Shown piece by piece: positions 36,628-45,431 of a stretch of 64,000 nt of DNA. Each line of letters starts with the position of its first letter. The stretch's first letter is position 1. The position numbers and the translations under genes were made by a program. The DNA is taken from contig NZ_MLBG01000005.1 of NCBI RefSeq assembly GCF_001936595.1, positions 1 through 64,000 on the forward strand, in the 5' to 3' direction. The DNA comes from Desulfovibrio sp. DV. GTDB lineage: Bacteria; Desulfobacterota; Desulfovibrionia; Desulfovibrionales; Desulfovibrionaceae. The notes under the pieces were generated by a model. The model was not told the DNA's origin and searched no databases. It saw only the letters and a list, made by a program, of their open reading frames with translations.

Positions 36628-36871
36628 TAAGCGCTCAGATGTTTCCGCTAAAGTATTCACTACCTCTGTGTCGTTCACAGTATCAACGATAGTTTGCAGC
36701 ATGGTACTCGCCATTGAATTCGCCCTCTTTATGCTAATTCTCCCTAGGCTTAATTCACAGCCTTTGGAAATTGCAATATTCTCTACTATGGTCATTATTG
36801 CCATACTATGCGGTGTGATATCATTTACGCGTGCGCGCAAATATCTAAAAAAAACTACCCGTAACATTTGA
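36614..36871 (+). CDS. Small membrane protein, low GC (third of three)
   Basis: 85 residues with two long hydrophobic helices (VSTIVCSMVLAIEFALFML and IAIFSTMVIIAILCGVISF) and a basic C-terminus (RARKYLKKTTRN). Unknown family. Overlaps the end of the preceding gene. AT-rich. Confidence 0.5.
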   Translation: MAIDNKRSDVSAKVFTTSVSFTVSTIVCSMVLAIEFALFMLILPRLNSQPLEIAIFSTMVIIAILCGVISFTRARKYLKKTTRNI

Positions 36872-36956
36872 TAAAAAACGTTATAATTTCTGCAGCCCAT
36901 AGCTGTTGCCTTCTTAAAGCCATAAATAAGACCTTTCCGCCGGCGATAGCTAGGCA

Positions 36957-37253
36957 GTGATGACTGTTTTCGTCTTAAGGCGGCACAGCACCCAACAGGG
37001 TCTACCGTTTTCCCTCTACGTCTACGACACCGTCGGCCAGCTGCCCCAGGTGACCAAGGACGGGGCGGTCGTCGAAGCGCACGCCTCCGCCGGGCCGGGC
37101 ACCGGCTGCACCGTCGAGACCAACGCCCTGTACGGGCTGGCCAATCGGGCCAGCGCCTACAATCCTGGCAACCGCCCGCGACCGCGCACAAAAAAAGCAG
37201 ACGCCGGACTTTTCAGTCCGACGTCTGCCCGGCCAATGGCGGCCTCCCCCTAG
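36957..37253 (+). pseudogene. Remnant of an RHS/YD-repeat protein
   Basis: From about 37011 the frame reads SLYVYDTVGQLPQVTKDGAV, followed by VEAHASAGPGTGC. This fits the YD-repeat pattern Y-x-YD-x-x-G-x-L-x-x-V-x-x-DG of RHS proteins. Only one to two repeats remain; the sequence then runs into the dnaA terminator. The GC content is high again here, unlike the AT-rich genes before it. Confidence 0.6.
37190..37228 (-). terminator. Intrinsic terminator of dnaA homologue
   Basis: GCAGACGCCGGACT (37197-37210) pairs, with one mismatch, with AGTCCGACGTCTGC (37215-37228). Seven T follow on the minus strand. It lies about 155 bases beyond the dnaA stop. Confidence 0.85.
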
Positions 37254-37382
37254 CTGGTGCTTGTTCTCTGTTTTCGAGTCTGCCTGCCGGCTCCACAGGG
37301 CGCCTGGTGTTGGTCGCCGGAGCGTGTGGCAGGGCTGCCCTCGAAGGGGGCCTGAAGGGGAAATCCTTGTGTGCGGCGCTCG

Positions 37383-38747
37383 TTAGGCCCGCATCTGGTC
37401 GATGGTGCGCTCCAACTCCCGGCCAAGCGGGGTTTTCAGGGACAGATGCTTCTCCAACGAAGTGATGCCCTTGACCACCGTGGAATGGCGGCGATTGAAC
37501 CGGTTGCCGATGTCGGCCAACGACAGGTCGGTGTGCTGCCGGGCCAGCAGGAAGGCCGTGTTGCGGGCCAGGACAAGCTGGCGCTTGCGCGATTTGGACT
37601 TGAGCTGGTCGGGCGAAAGCCGGTAGACGTCGCAGACATAGGTCACGATGTCGTCGATGGTGCGCGGCGCGGCGTCCACGTCGTAGTGGCGAAGGACCTC
37701 CCAGGCCAGATCGACGGAGATGCGGCAATTGAGCAGCCGGGCCTTGAGCGCCAGATTCTGCAGGCAGCTTTCGAGTTGGCGCACATCGGCCGAGAGCTTG
37801 TCGGCCAGAAGCGTGGACACGTCCTCGGGCAGGAGCACCTGATGAATAGCGGCCTTGCGCTCCAGGATGCGCCGGCGCGTCTCCCGGTCGGGCTTGTCGA
37901 TGACGGCCAGAAATCCGGAGTTGATGCGCGATAAGAGCTGGTTGTCCAGGCCGGCCAGTTCCTTGGGCAAAAAGGAGCTGGTGAAAACAAGACGGCAGCC
38001 CCGTGAATTGAGCGCCTTCAAGGTATTTAACAGCTCGTCCTGGATGCGCGGCTTGTCGCGGAAGAAATGGATGTCCTCCAGAAGAAGCACATCGACGTTT
38101 TCCCGGAACGCGGCCTTGAACTGCTCCACCTGCCGGGTCTTGATCGCCATGATGAGCCGGTTGGCGAATTCCTCGGCCGAGAGGTAGGCCACCCGCGGCT
38201 GGCGCTGGCTCGGGTCGCTGTGGCACAGCCGCCGGCCCATGGCCTGGATGAGATGGGTCTTGCCCAGGCCCGGGGCGGAACTGATGAAAAGCTGGTCCGC
38301 CGTCAGCGACATGTCGCAGATGCCCCGGCTGGCAGCGTAGGCCAACTCGTTTGAGGGGCCGACCACAAACTCGTCATAGCTGAAGCGGAAGCGGTCGGCG
38401 GCCAGTTCCGGGGCGCGCGGGGCCACGGGCAGGGTCAGCGAAGCGGCCACCGGACGGGGTCCGGCGGCTTTGGGCGTCTCCTGGCGGCGGCTGCGGGGCG
38501 CGGCGCTTGTCGGCTTGGCTTCGGCGACAAGGACCTGGGGACGGCTGCCCATGACCACGGCAGCGGCTTCGGCAATGGAATCGCTCAGTCGTTCCCGCAC
38601 CCAGGAGGCCACGAAGGCGTTGGGTGCGTCGAGTTCAAGGACGCCGTCGCGGGCCCGGGCCGCAAGCGGTTTGATCCAGAGGTTGAAGAGTCCGGGGCTC
38701 AGAGTCTTTTCGAGCAGCTCTTTGGTTTGTGACCAAATCGTTTCCAT
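37383..38747 (-). CDS. dnaA: DnaA chromosomal replication initiator homologue
   Basis: 454 residues with all DnaA domains: domain I (METIWSQTKELLEKTLSPG), a variable Pro/Ala/Arg linker (about 75-110), the AAA+ domain with Walker A APGLGKTHLIQAMG and Walker B VLLLEDIHFF, where Glu replaces the usual first Asp, and domain IV with GNRFNRRHSTVVKGI for box recognition. It initiates replication by unwinding the origin. The neighbours are thyX-ruvBAC rather than dnaN-recF-gyrB, so this may be a second dnaA copy. Start MET is preferred to an in-frame codon three residues upstream. Confidence 0.93.
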   Translation of the reverse strand: METIWSQTKELLEKTLSPGLFNLWIKPLAARARDGVLELDAPNAFVASWVRERLSDSIAEAAAVVMGSRPQVLVAEAKPTSAAPRSRRQETPKAAGPRPVAASLTLPVAPRAPELAADRFRFSYDEFVVGPSNELAYAASRGICDMSLTADQLFISSAPGLGKTHLIQAMGRRLCHSDPSQRQPRVAYLSAEEFANRLIMAIKTRQVEQFKAAFRENVDVLLLEDIHFFRDKPRIQDELLNTLKALNSRGCRLVFTSSFLPKELAGLDNQLLSRINSGFLAVIDKPDRETRRRILERKAAIHQVLLPEDVSTLLADKLSADVRQLESCLQNLALKARLLNCRISVDLAWEVLRHYDVDAAPRTIDDIVTYVCDVYRLSPDQLKSKSRKRQLVLARNTAFLLARQHTDLSLADIGNRFNRRHSTVVKGITSLEKHLSLKTPLGRELERTIDQMRA

Positions 38748-39188
38748 GGGGCGCACACTACGGCCGGGGGGCGGTCGGGCAAAGGACGATTAGGGACCGC
38801 TTTTCCCAGGCCGCCCTTTTTGTTCTCTACAATGCAAAAGTCCGGAATCAATTAGAATTTCCGCCAAGCCAGGAGAACCGTGGGATTTTGGGGGACCGCG
38901 CCAGGCCGCCTGTGGCCTGGGTTTTGGGGGAACGGATTTTTTATGCACATCTGTGAAAGGTTTTTAAACAGGCTAATCAGCATTTATCTTGATATTGCTC
39001 AATGACAGTCAAAATATTTCATCTTCCAACATGCATGTTTTGGGTTGACCTGCCCATAAATCCGCTTGGCCCTTGCCTTTGCGCCGCACAACACCCTCTG
39101 GTGAACATGCACATGACACGAACAATCTGCTTATTTTATTGGCAAAAAAAGATTATCCCGCATTTTCCGGCCTTTTTGACGCCAAAAC
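38748..39188. other. AT-rich region upstream of dnaA
   Basis: 440 bases without a gene between dnaA and the thyX terminator. TTATGCACA (38941-38949) matches the DnaA-box consensus TTATNCACA exactly, and TTATCCCGC lies near 39155. The stretch 38935-39035 is clearly AT-rich. It may be an autoregulatory or origin-like region; two boxes are too few to call an origin. Confidence 0.4.
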
Positions 39189-39215
39189 GAAAAAACCCGC
39201 CACTTTCGTGGCGGG
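39189..39215 (-). terminator. Intrinsic terminator after thyX
   Basis: CCCGCCAC-TTTC-GTGGCGGG (39196-39215), an eight-pair stem; on the minus strand seven T follow. It ends the rlmE-yebC-ruvCAB-thyX block. Confidence 0.9.
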
Positions 39216-39251
39216 TGGGAAAAAATGCTCCAGAAAGCCGGAATTCGGGAA

Positions 39252-39998
39252 TTACGACGAAATGGAACCAGTTTGCTGAAGACGCGGGTAGCGGCCGCAG
39301 CCAAAACGCTCGGACTCCGGGCAATAGCCCAGGCGCTCGCAGCGCGCCCCGGCCCGGGCAAAGATCACCGGCAGCGCCTCCCGGCAAAGGCCCAGCATGG
39401 CCAGGGCCATGGCCCGGATCTCCCACTGGGCCCGGGTGCAGCAGCGCAGTTCGAAAAAGTGCAAGAGCGACCGGCAGTTCATGGTCACGACAACCTTCGT
39501 CTCGCAGGCATTGGGCAACACGAACCGGGCATCCTCGTTGGCCTTGTCCCCCCGGCCATGGCGGGTGAGGATCTCCTGCAGCTCGGTATAGGCCGCAGCC
39601 GCCTGCTCCATGGCCGCCTCGTAGCGCGTCCGGGCTTCAGGGAGGGCGGCAATCTGCGGCGGCAGGACATAATCAAAGCCCACCGCGTCCACATAGCGCT
39701 GGGACTGCTGGGAATAGCTGGCGATGCGGTGGCGCACGAGCTGGTGCGACAGGGCCCGGGACACCCCGGCCACGGCAAATGTGAAGGAGACGTGCTCTAT
39801 GGGCGATTCATGGCCGGAATCCAGGATGCGGGCCACGAACGCGGCCTGCTTTTCCGCCGTTATCTCGCCGGACAACAGGCGCGGCCACATATCGGCCACA
39901 TACCCGGGATGGTAACATTGGCGAAAGGCGGCATAGATCAGGGCCAGGGCGTCGGGGGTGTGGGCGAGCAGCTCCACGGAAAGCCGCGTTTCGGGCAT
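39252..39998 (-). CDS. thyX: Flavin-dependent thymidylate synthase
   Basis: 248 residues. The ThyX motif is RHRIASYSQQSQRY, with the preceding SHQLVRHR block that binds dUMP and FAD, and MNCRSLLHFFELR in the C-terminal half. It makes dTMP from dUMP using methylene-tetrahydrofolate and NADPH, replacing ThyA. AGGA is seven bases before the start, which lies 20 bases after the ruvB stop, so it is in the ruv operon. The last 25 residues include a cysteine-bearing extension (ERFGCGRYP). Confidence 0.97.
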   Translation of the reverse strand: MPETRLSVELLAHTPDALALIYAAFRQCYHPGYVADMWPRLLSGEITAEKQAAFVARILDSGHESPIEHVSFTFAVAGVSRALSHQLVRHRIASYSQQSQRYVDAVGFDYVLPPQIAALPEARTRYEAAMEQAAAAYTELQEILTRHGRGDKANEDARFVLPNACETKVVVTMNCRSLLHFFELRCCTRAQWEIRAMALAMLGLCREALPVIFARAGARCERLGYCPESERFGCGRYPRLQQTGSISS

Positions 39999-40018
39999 GG
40001 TCGTATCCTCTGCGTCAC

Positions 40019-41023
40019 TTAAATCAACTGCATCTTGAGATGGGCATAGGCCTTGGCCGTGGCCACCCGGCCGCGCGGCGTGCGTTTGATCAGTCCGCAC
40101 TGGATGAGATAGGGTTCGTAAATCTCCTCCAGGGTGCGCACCTCTTCGCTTATGGCCACAGCCAGGGTTTTGACCCCGACCGGGCCGCCTTCATAATGGT
40201 TGATGAGCGTCTCCAAAATCTTGCGGTCCATCTGGTCCAGGCCGCTTGGGTCGACGTCCAGGCGCAGCAAGGCGGTCTTGGCCAGTTCCTCATCCAGAAC
40301 GGCCGCCCCGGCCACCACGGCGAAATCGCGCAGCCGGCGCAACAGCCGGTTGGCGATGCGCGGTGTGCCCCGGGAGCGCTGGCCGATGGCCAGAGCCCCG
40401 GCCGGGGTGATGCCGATGCCGAGAATGGCGGCGGCCCGGGTGACGATGCGGGCCAGTTCGGCCGGATCGTAAAATTCCAGGCGAAAGATCACGCCAAACC
40501 GATCGCGCAAGGGCGAGGTCAAAAGCCCCAGGCGGGTGGTGGCCCCGACCAGGGTGAACGGTTCGAGGTCGATGCGCACCGTCCTGGCCCCCGGCCCCTG
40601 GCCGATAATCAGGTCGAGCTTGAAATCCTCCATGGCCGGATAGAGGATTTCCTCGACCGCCGGCGGCATCCGGTGGATCTCATCAATAAAGAGGATGTCG
40701 CCCCGGCGCAGATTGGTGACAATGGCGGCCAGATCGCCGCAACGCTCAAGGACCGGCCCGGTGGTCTGGACCAGATTGACGCCCAGCTCCGAAGACATGA
40801 TCTGGGCCAGGGTGGTCTTGCCAAGGCCGGGAGGACCGTAAAGCAGGCTGTGGTCCAGGCTTCGGCCCTGCTCCATGGCGGCCTGCAAAAAGACGCGCAA
40901 ATTGGCCCGCAGATCGTCCTGGCCGATGAAATCATCCAGGCGCGAGGGGCGGATGGTGTCGTCGGGAACGGGCGTGGCGGCCACGATGCCGTCCGGCGGA
41001 CAGAAGTCCTTGTCCATGCTCAT
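40019..41023 (-). CDS. ruvB: Holliday junction branch-migration helicase RuvB
   Basis: 334 residues, usual length. Walker [15 protein letters not shown], Walker [12 protein letters not shown], sensor [18 protein letters not shown], arginine-containing [14 protein letters not shown] and the C-terminal winged helix ([16 protein letters not shown]). It forms hexameric motors with RuvA at Holliday junctions. Start and upstream ruvA stop overlap by four bases, so expression is coupled. Confidence 0.98.
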   Translation of the reverse strand: MSMDKDFCPPDGIVAATPVPDDTIRPSRLDDFIGQDDLRANLRVFLQAAMEQGRSLDHSLLYGPPGLGKTTLAQIMSSELGVNLVQTTGPVLERCGDLAAIVTNLRRGDILFIDEIHRMPPAVEEILYPAMEDFKLDLIIGQGPGARTVRIDLEPFTLVGATTRLGLLTSPLRDRFGVIFRLEFYDPAELARIVTRAAAILGIGITPAGALAIGQRSRGTPRIANRLLRRLRDFAVVAGAAVLDEELAKTALLRLDVDPSGLDQMDRKILETLINHYEGGPVGVKTLAVAISEEVRTLEEIYEPYLIQCGLIKRTPRGRVATAKAYAHLKMQLI

Positions 41024-41628
41024 GCCTTGGCCGCCGCCAGCCGCTTGAGGGCCTGCCGCAGCGCCCCGGCCACATCGAGATCCGGCTCGTCGTCAAGCAC
41101 CCCGGCGGCCACGCGCCGGGCGTCGGCCTCGGGATAGCCGAGATTGGTCAGCCCGGCCACCACATCGCCAAGGACGCCGCCGGGCAGGGCCGCGCCGGCG
41201 GCCGGCCCGGCGACCGGAGCCCGGCCTTCGAGCTTGTAGGACAGCTCGATAAAAATGCGTTGGGCGCTTTTCTTGCCGATGCCCGGCACCCGGACCAGGG
41301 CCTCGGCGTCGCCGGCGGCCACCACCCGCAGCAGGTCGTCGGTGGAAAACTGCGACAGGATGGCCAGGGCCGTACGCGGCCCGAGCTTGCTGATGCTTAT
41401 AAGCGCCCGGAAGGTCTCGCGGTCTTCGAGGGTGGCAAAGCCGAAGAGCTCCAGGGCGTCCTCGCGCACCACGGTATGGACGAACAGGGCCGCCTGCCCG
41501 CCAGCGGCCGGCAGGGAGGCCGCCACCGGGGAGGGCAACTCCAGCTCGTAGCCCACCCCGCCCGGGGTCAGCACAATGGCGAAGCGGTCGCGCCGGGCCA
41601 GCACCCGGCCCTCGATATAGCCGATCAT
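41020..41628 (-). CDS. ruvA: Holliday junction DNA helicase subunit RuvA
   Basis: 202 residues. N-terminal OB fold ([19 protein letters not shown]), helix-hairpin-helix motifs ([13 protein letters not shown] and [13 protein letters not shown]), and a flexible Ala/Gly/Pro linker before the C-terminal RuvB-binding domain (ALTNLGY-like segment as [14 protein letters not shown]). It overlaps both ruvC and ruvB by four bases. Confidence 0.97.
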   Translation of the reverse strand: MIGYIEGRVLARRDRFAIVLTPGGVGYELELPSPVAASLPAAGGQAALFVHTVVREDALELFGFATLEDRETFRALISISKLGPRTALAILSQFSTDDLLRVVAAGDAEALVRVPGIGKKSAQRIFIELSYKLEGRAPVAGPAAGAALPGGVLGDVVAGLTNLGYPEADARRVAAGVLDDEPDLDVAGALRQALKRLAAAKA

Positions 41629-42137
41629 CGCGCCCCGCACAGGCGGGTCAGCCGCCTTTGGTTCAGATGGCACACGGCCGCGGCCAGTGCGTCGGTCGCG
41701 TCCACGGTGAAAGTTTCCCGACATGCCAGCACCCGTGTCACCATGAAGGCCACCTGGGACTTCTCGGCCCGTCCCGTGCCCACAAGGCTTTGTTTGATCA
41801 GCGTCGGCTCGTAGGAAAAGACCGGCAGCCCGGCCACGGCGCAGGCGGCCAGGGCCGCGCCCCGGGCCTGGCCGAGTTTCAAGGCCGTGGCCGCGTTTTT
41901 GGAGACGAACACGTTTTCCACCGAGGCTTCCGTGGGGGCATATTGTTTGATGAGGTCGGCCACGGCGGTAAAAATAACGCCCAGGCGGCTGGGGAAATCG
42001 GGCTGTGAGGCGGTGCGCACGACGCCGGCACCGAGCAGTTCGAGCACGCCCGAGCGTTCGCGCACAAAGCCGTAGCCTGTGATCCGCGAGCCGGGATCGA
42101 GCCCGAGGATGATCGTATCGCCGCCCTTGTGTTCCAT
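41625..42137 (-). CDS. ruvC: Holliday junction resolvase RuvC
   Basis: 170 residues, RNase H fold. Catalytic acidic residues lie in ILGLDPGSR, in the VENVF block and in DATDALAAAVCH. It nicks the two strands of Holliday junctions bound by RuvAB. The stop overlaps the ruvA start by four bases. Gene order ruvC-ruvA-ruvB-thyX; yebC lies upstream on the same strand, separated by 257 bases that hold a dispersed repeat. Confidence 0.97.
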   Translation of the reverse strand: MEHKGGDTIILGLDPGSRITGYGFVRERSGVLELLGAGVVRTASQPDFPSRLGVIFTAVADLIKQYAPTEASVENVFVSKNAATALKLGQARGAALAACAVAGLPVFSYEPTLIKQSLVGTGRAEKSQVAFMVTRVLACRETFTVDATDALAAAVCHLNQRRLTRLCGAR

Positions 42138-42250
42138 GCCCGTGGTCCTACCTTTTGTCCGGCCTCACGGCTAGCCCCAATACACCATCGCCCCCGGCAG
42201 CAAAAGGTCCGGGAGGCGGCAACCTCCCGGACCCGTATGCGCCGTGCGGC

Positions 42251-42328
42251 GCAGCAACGTGCGCTGCCACATCAAACATACCCCAGGTGGGATTCCAAAG
42301 GGCTCAGCCCTTTGGCCGCCGGAGGCAC
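42251..42328 (-). repeat. Dispersed GCCTCC repeat, type A (AAAGGG palindrome)
   Basis: Minus-strand reading: TGCCTCCGGCGGCC, palindrome AAAGGGCTGAGCCCTTT, GGAATCCCACCTGGGG, then a partly conserved tail. It lies downstream of yebC, with the GCCTCC end facing the yebC stop and a purine-rich lead-in. A shorter second piece (GTGCCTCCTGCGGCCGGG) is at 42350-42369. Confidence 0.85.
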
Positions 42329-42394
42329 TCTTTCTCTTTTCTCACTCCAGCCCGGCCGCAGGAGGCACTCTTCCTTCCCTCTCCGGCTCCTGCC

Positions 42395-43129
42395 CTAGCC
42401 CAACATCTCGTCGGGCAGGTCGCCGTTGCTGTGGACTTTCTGCACGTCTTCGTTGTCTTCGAGCATATCGATCAGCCGCAGGAGCTTCTGGCCGTTTTCC
42501 AGATCCAGGGCCACGACGTTGGCCGGCACCATGGCGATTTCGGCGTCGTCCGACACCATGCCGGCGGCCTCGAAGGCGACCCGCAGCGGCTCGAAATCGG
42601 CCGGGGCGCAGTGCACTTCCCAGACGTCGCCCTCGTCCATGATCTCTTCGACGCCGTGCTCCAGGCCGATTTCCATGAGCTGGTCCTCGGTGAAGGATTT
42701 GGGGAAGGAGAACACGCCCTTTTGGGAGAACATCCAGGACACGCAGCCGGATTCGCCCATGGCCCCGCCGCCCTTGGAGAGCATATGGCGCACTTCGGCC
42801 ACGGTGCGGTTGCGGTTATCCGTGGCCGCCTCGACCAGGATGGCGACGCCGCCCGGACCATACCCTTCGTAGAGCACCTCTTCCAGGTTTTCGCCGGCCA
42901 GCTCGCCGGTGCCCTTCTTGATGGCCTGCTCGATCTTGTCCTTGGGCAGGTTGACGGCCTTGGCGGCGGCGATGGCGGATTTGAGCCGCACGTTCAGGGC
43001 GGTGTCGGCTCCGCCGGACCGGGCGGCCAGCATGAGTTCCTTGGTGACTTTGGTGAAAAACTTGCTCTTCTTGGCGTCCTGGACCGACTTGCGGGCCTGA
43101 ATGTTGTGCCATTTGCTATGTCCGGCCAT
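42395..43129 (-). CDS. yebC: YebC/PmpR family protein
   Basis: 244 residues with the family hallmark MAGHSKWHNIQARKSVQDAK and later GTGELAGENLEEVLYEGYGPGGVA. YebC/TACO1 proteins act as translation factors for proline-rich or stalled sequences or as transcription regulators; which applies here is not shown by the sequence. AAGGAG five bases before the start. It lies 66 bases after rlmE and upstream of ruvC, a common gene order. Confidence 0.96.
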   Translation of the reverse strand: MAGHSKWHNIQARKSVQDAKKSKFFTKVTKELMLAARSGGADTALNVRLKSAIAAAKAVNLPKDKIEQAIKKGTGELAGENLEEVLYEGYGPGGVAILVEAATDNRNRTVAEVRHMLSKGGGAMGESGCVSWMFSQKGVFSFPKSFTEDQLMEIGLEHGVEEIMDEGDVWEVHCAPADFEPLRVAFEAAGMVSDDAEIAMVPANVVALDLENGQKLLRLIDMLEDNEDVQKVHSNGDLPDEMLG

Positions 43130-43195
43130 GGTTTCTCCTTGAAATATACCGGGGTTTCGCCCGGGGGATGCGTCTTTTGCTGCCTGGGGGCCTGT

Positions 43196-43852
43196 TCAAT
43201 CGGCTGCCGTCGCCTCGCCCGGCGGCAACGGCGAGGGGGCGGGATCGTCAGGCTGCCCCACCGGCGCATGAAAACCGGTGGCCACGAAAAAGATTTCCTT
43301 GCTCTCGGGCCGGGAGCTCTTGGGCTTGGCCACGCGCACCTTGGAAAAATACAGCCGCAGCCCCTTCTGGTAGGCCTGGAAATCCGGGCCCTGGAAAATC
43401 TTGACCACGAAGGAGCCGCCGGGTTTGAGCCGGGCCACGGCCACGGACAGGGCCGCCTCGCACAGTTCAAACGACCGGGCCTGATCCGTGAACTTATGCC
43501 CGATGGTGTTGGGGGCCATGTCGCTTAAGACCACGTCAAAGGGGCCGTATTTGGCAAAGGCCTCGAGGATGTCCGGCCCGGGGTCGAGCATGTCGCCTGT
43601 GAGGTAGGTGACGTTGCCGGAAAAGGCCGTGCCGGCCGGCTTGAGGTCGATGGCCAGCACCCGGCCCTGCGGGCCGACGCGTTCGGCGGCATACAGGCTC
43701 CAGGAGCCGGGGCAGGCCCCGAGATCCAGCACAGCCGCGCCGGGAACGAGCAGGCGCGATTGTTTTTCGATCTCCTTGAGCTTATAGACCGAACGCGCCG
43801 GATAGTTCTCCTGCTTGGCCTTATTGAAATAATGATCGCGATACGTTTTCAT
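43196..43852 (-). CDS. rlmE: RlmE/FtsJ 23S rRNA 2'-O-methyltransferase
   Basis: About 218 residues. SAM-binding motif AVLDLGACPGSWSLYAAE; the K-D-K-E tetrad is formed by Lys in ARSVYKLKE, Asp in LSDMAPN, Lys in VVKIFQGPD and Glu in SRPESKEIFF. It methylates the ribose of a 23S rRNA uridine in the peptidyl-transferase region. The C-terminal 20 residues are a Pro/Ala-rich extension not typical of the family. Start at 43852 or a TTG at 43861. It is the first gene of the minus-strand block running to thyX and is divergent from a glycosyltransferase. Confidence 0.94.
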   Translation of the reverse strand: MKTYRDHYFNKAKQENYPARSVYKLKEIEKQSRLLVPGAAVLDLGACPGSWSLYAAERVGPQGRVLAIDLKPAGTAFSGNVTYLTGDMLDPGPDILEAFAKYGPFDVVLSDMAPNTIGHKFTDQARSFELCEAALSVAVARLKPGGSFVVKIFQGPDFQAYQKGLRLYFSKVRVAKPKSSRPESKEIFFVATGFHAPVGQPDDPAPSPLPPGEATAAD

Positions 43853-43907
43853 GACGGGCAACCCCGATACCGTTTACCGAACAAGCTTTCAAGGAAAAGA
43901 CGCAGCC

Positions 43908-45419
43908 ATGGCCAGTTTAAACCGTCCAGCGCGCCCAAGCGTCATTGATGAAACAGGCGGGAAGCGCACGCTGGCCGGCGGTCCCGGGGCCTTTGCCGCT
44001 TTTGGGGACGGTGACAGATTGATTTTTCTCGGCCTTGGCCCGGACCCGGCCGATGCCGTGACCCTGGCCGACGGACGGCCCGCCGCCTATGTCGAATGCC
44101 CGGCCTTTGCCGCGGCCATGGGGCCGGCCTTTGCCGCGGCCATCCCGGACTCCTGGCCGCGCCTGGACCCGGCCGAACTGACCCCCAATCGGGTCGGCGC
44201 GTCCCGCTTCTATCTCTATCGGCAAAACACCCGGCTTTTCCCGTCGTTTTGGGGACCAATCTGGGGCCGGGTCCAACTGGCCCTGCTGCCGCGCCCGGAG
44301 ACCGTGCCGGCCAGCCCGACCGTGCTGCTCTTTCGTTCCCCGTCCGGGATGCTCGAACCGCAACTGGCCCGGACCCTGGCCGGCCTTGGCCGGCCCGTGG
44401 CCGACATCCCGGCCGGGGGGAGCACTACAGCCGTGGCCGCTCTCCTTTGCCGGGAAAAACCGGCCCTGGCCCTTTGCGTCAACGGGGCGGGGCTTGACGA
44501 CGACGGGCTGGCGGCCGAACTGCTCGAGGCTGCCGGGGTGCCGCTTTGCCTGTGGTTTGTGGACAACCCGTTTCATGTGCTTGGGCGCTTTGCCAGCCGG
44601 TTCTGGCAGCGGGCCCTGCTTTGCGTCACGGACGACAGCTTTCTTTCGCCGCTCAAAGCCCTGGGTGCCGCCCGCGTCCTTCATCTGCCCCTGGCCGCCT
44701 CGGACCATTTCTTCGGAGCCTCACCGGCTCCGGGCCTGTCCGACCGGGCGGTCTTTGTCGGGCGAAGCGCCTTTGCCGGCCGCGATGCCTTTTTCGCCGG
44801 CTGCCGGATTCCCGGCACGCTGGCCGACCATGCCCGGGAAATGACGCTGGCCGGGGAACGGCCGGACTTTTTCTGGTGGACGCGCTCCCTGGGCCTTGGG
44901 GCGCTATGGCCGGGAAAGGCCGCCCGGCAGGCCGGCTGCGGCGCCGAAGCCGCGGGGCTGGCCCAGCGCACGGCCGTGCTGGCCGCGGTCGGGCACGGTG
45001 CCGCGCTCACCGTCTACGGCGACCCGGGCTGGCGGGACCTGCTGCCGCCGGGAATCGAGGTGCGCCCGCCAATCGATTACTACGGCGCGCTCCCGGGGCT
45101 CTATGCCGGGGCCGGGGTGTCGGTCAACGTCACGAGCCTGCTTCTGCCCCGGGGACTGACCCAGCGCCATTTCGACGTCTGGGCGGCCGGCGGCTGCCTT
45201 CTGACCGATGCCACGCCGGGACTGGCCCTGTTCCCGGCAAAACTCACCGCCCCCATAGGCTATGCCGCGCCGGCCGCAGCCGGCCCGCTCGCTGCCGCGC
45301 TCCTGGCCGATCCGAACCGGCGCCAGGATCTGACCGCCGCCTGGCAGGAACACATCATTGCCGGGCACCGCTACGCCCACCGCCTCGCCGCCCTGCTCGG
45401 CCGCCTGTCCGACCCCTGA
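43908..45419 (+). CDS. Glycosyltransferase, CgeB/DUF3880-like
   Basis: About 503 residues with a GT-B-like layout. The middle (WFVDNPFHVLGRF, then ALLCVTDDSFLSPL) and the C-terminal segment LLLPRGLTQRHFDVWAAGG with LLTD resemble CgeB/DUF3880 proteins, which carry spore- or flagellin-type glycosylation in other organisms. It has no signal peptide. It may act on flagellin, together with the DUF115 protein encoded at 50977, but the two are 5 kb apart and this is inference. AAGGA lies 12 bases before the chosen start. Confidence 0.75.
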   Translation: MASLNRPARPSVIDETGGKRTLAGGPGAFAAFGDGDRLIFLGLGPDPADAVTLADGRPAAYVECPAFAAAMGPAFAAAIPDSWPRLDPAELTPNRVGASRFYLYRQNTRLFPSFWGPIWGRVQLALLPRPETVPASPTVLLFRSPSGMLEPQLARTLAGLGRPVADIPAGGSTTAVAALLCREKPALALCVNGAGLDDDGLAAELLEAAGVPLCLWFVDNPFHVLGRFASRFWQRALLCVTDDSFLSPLKALGAARVLHLPLAASDHFFGASPAPGLSDRAVFVGRSAFAGRDAFFAGCRIPGTLADHAREMTLAGERPDFFWWTRSLGLGALWPGKAARQAGCGAEAAGLAQRTAVLAAVGHGAALTVYGDPGWRDLLPPGIEVRPPIDYYGALPGLYAGAGVSVNVTSLLLPRGLTQRHFDVWAAGGCLLTDATPGLALFPAKLTAPIGYAAPAAAGPLAAALLADPNRRQDLTAAWQEHIIAGHRYAHRLAALLGRLSDP

Positions 45420-45431
45420 AATCCCGCCGAC

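Noticed and set aside
36217-36871. Toxin-antitoxin pair formed by the two overlapping small genes
   Set aside because: Both products are hydrophobic membrane proteins with no known toxin or antitoxin motif; overlap alone is not enough.
38935-39170. Replication origin
   Set aside because: One exact and one weak DnaA box in an AT-rich stretch are too few, and dnaN/recF/gyrB are not linked. It is kept only as a possible regulatory region.
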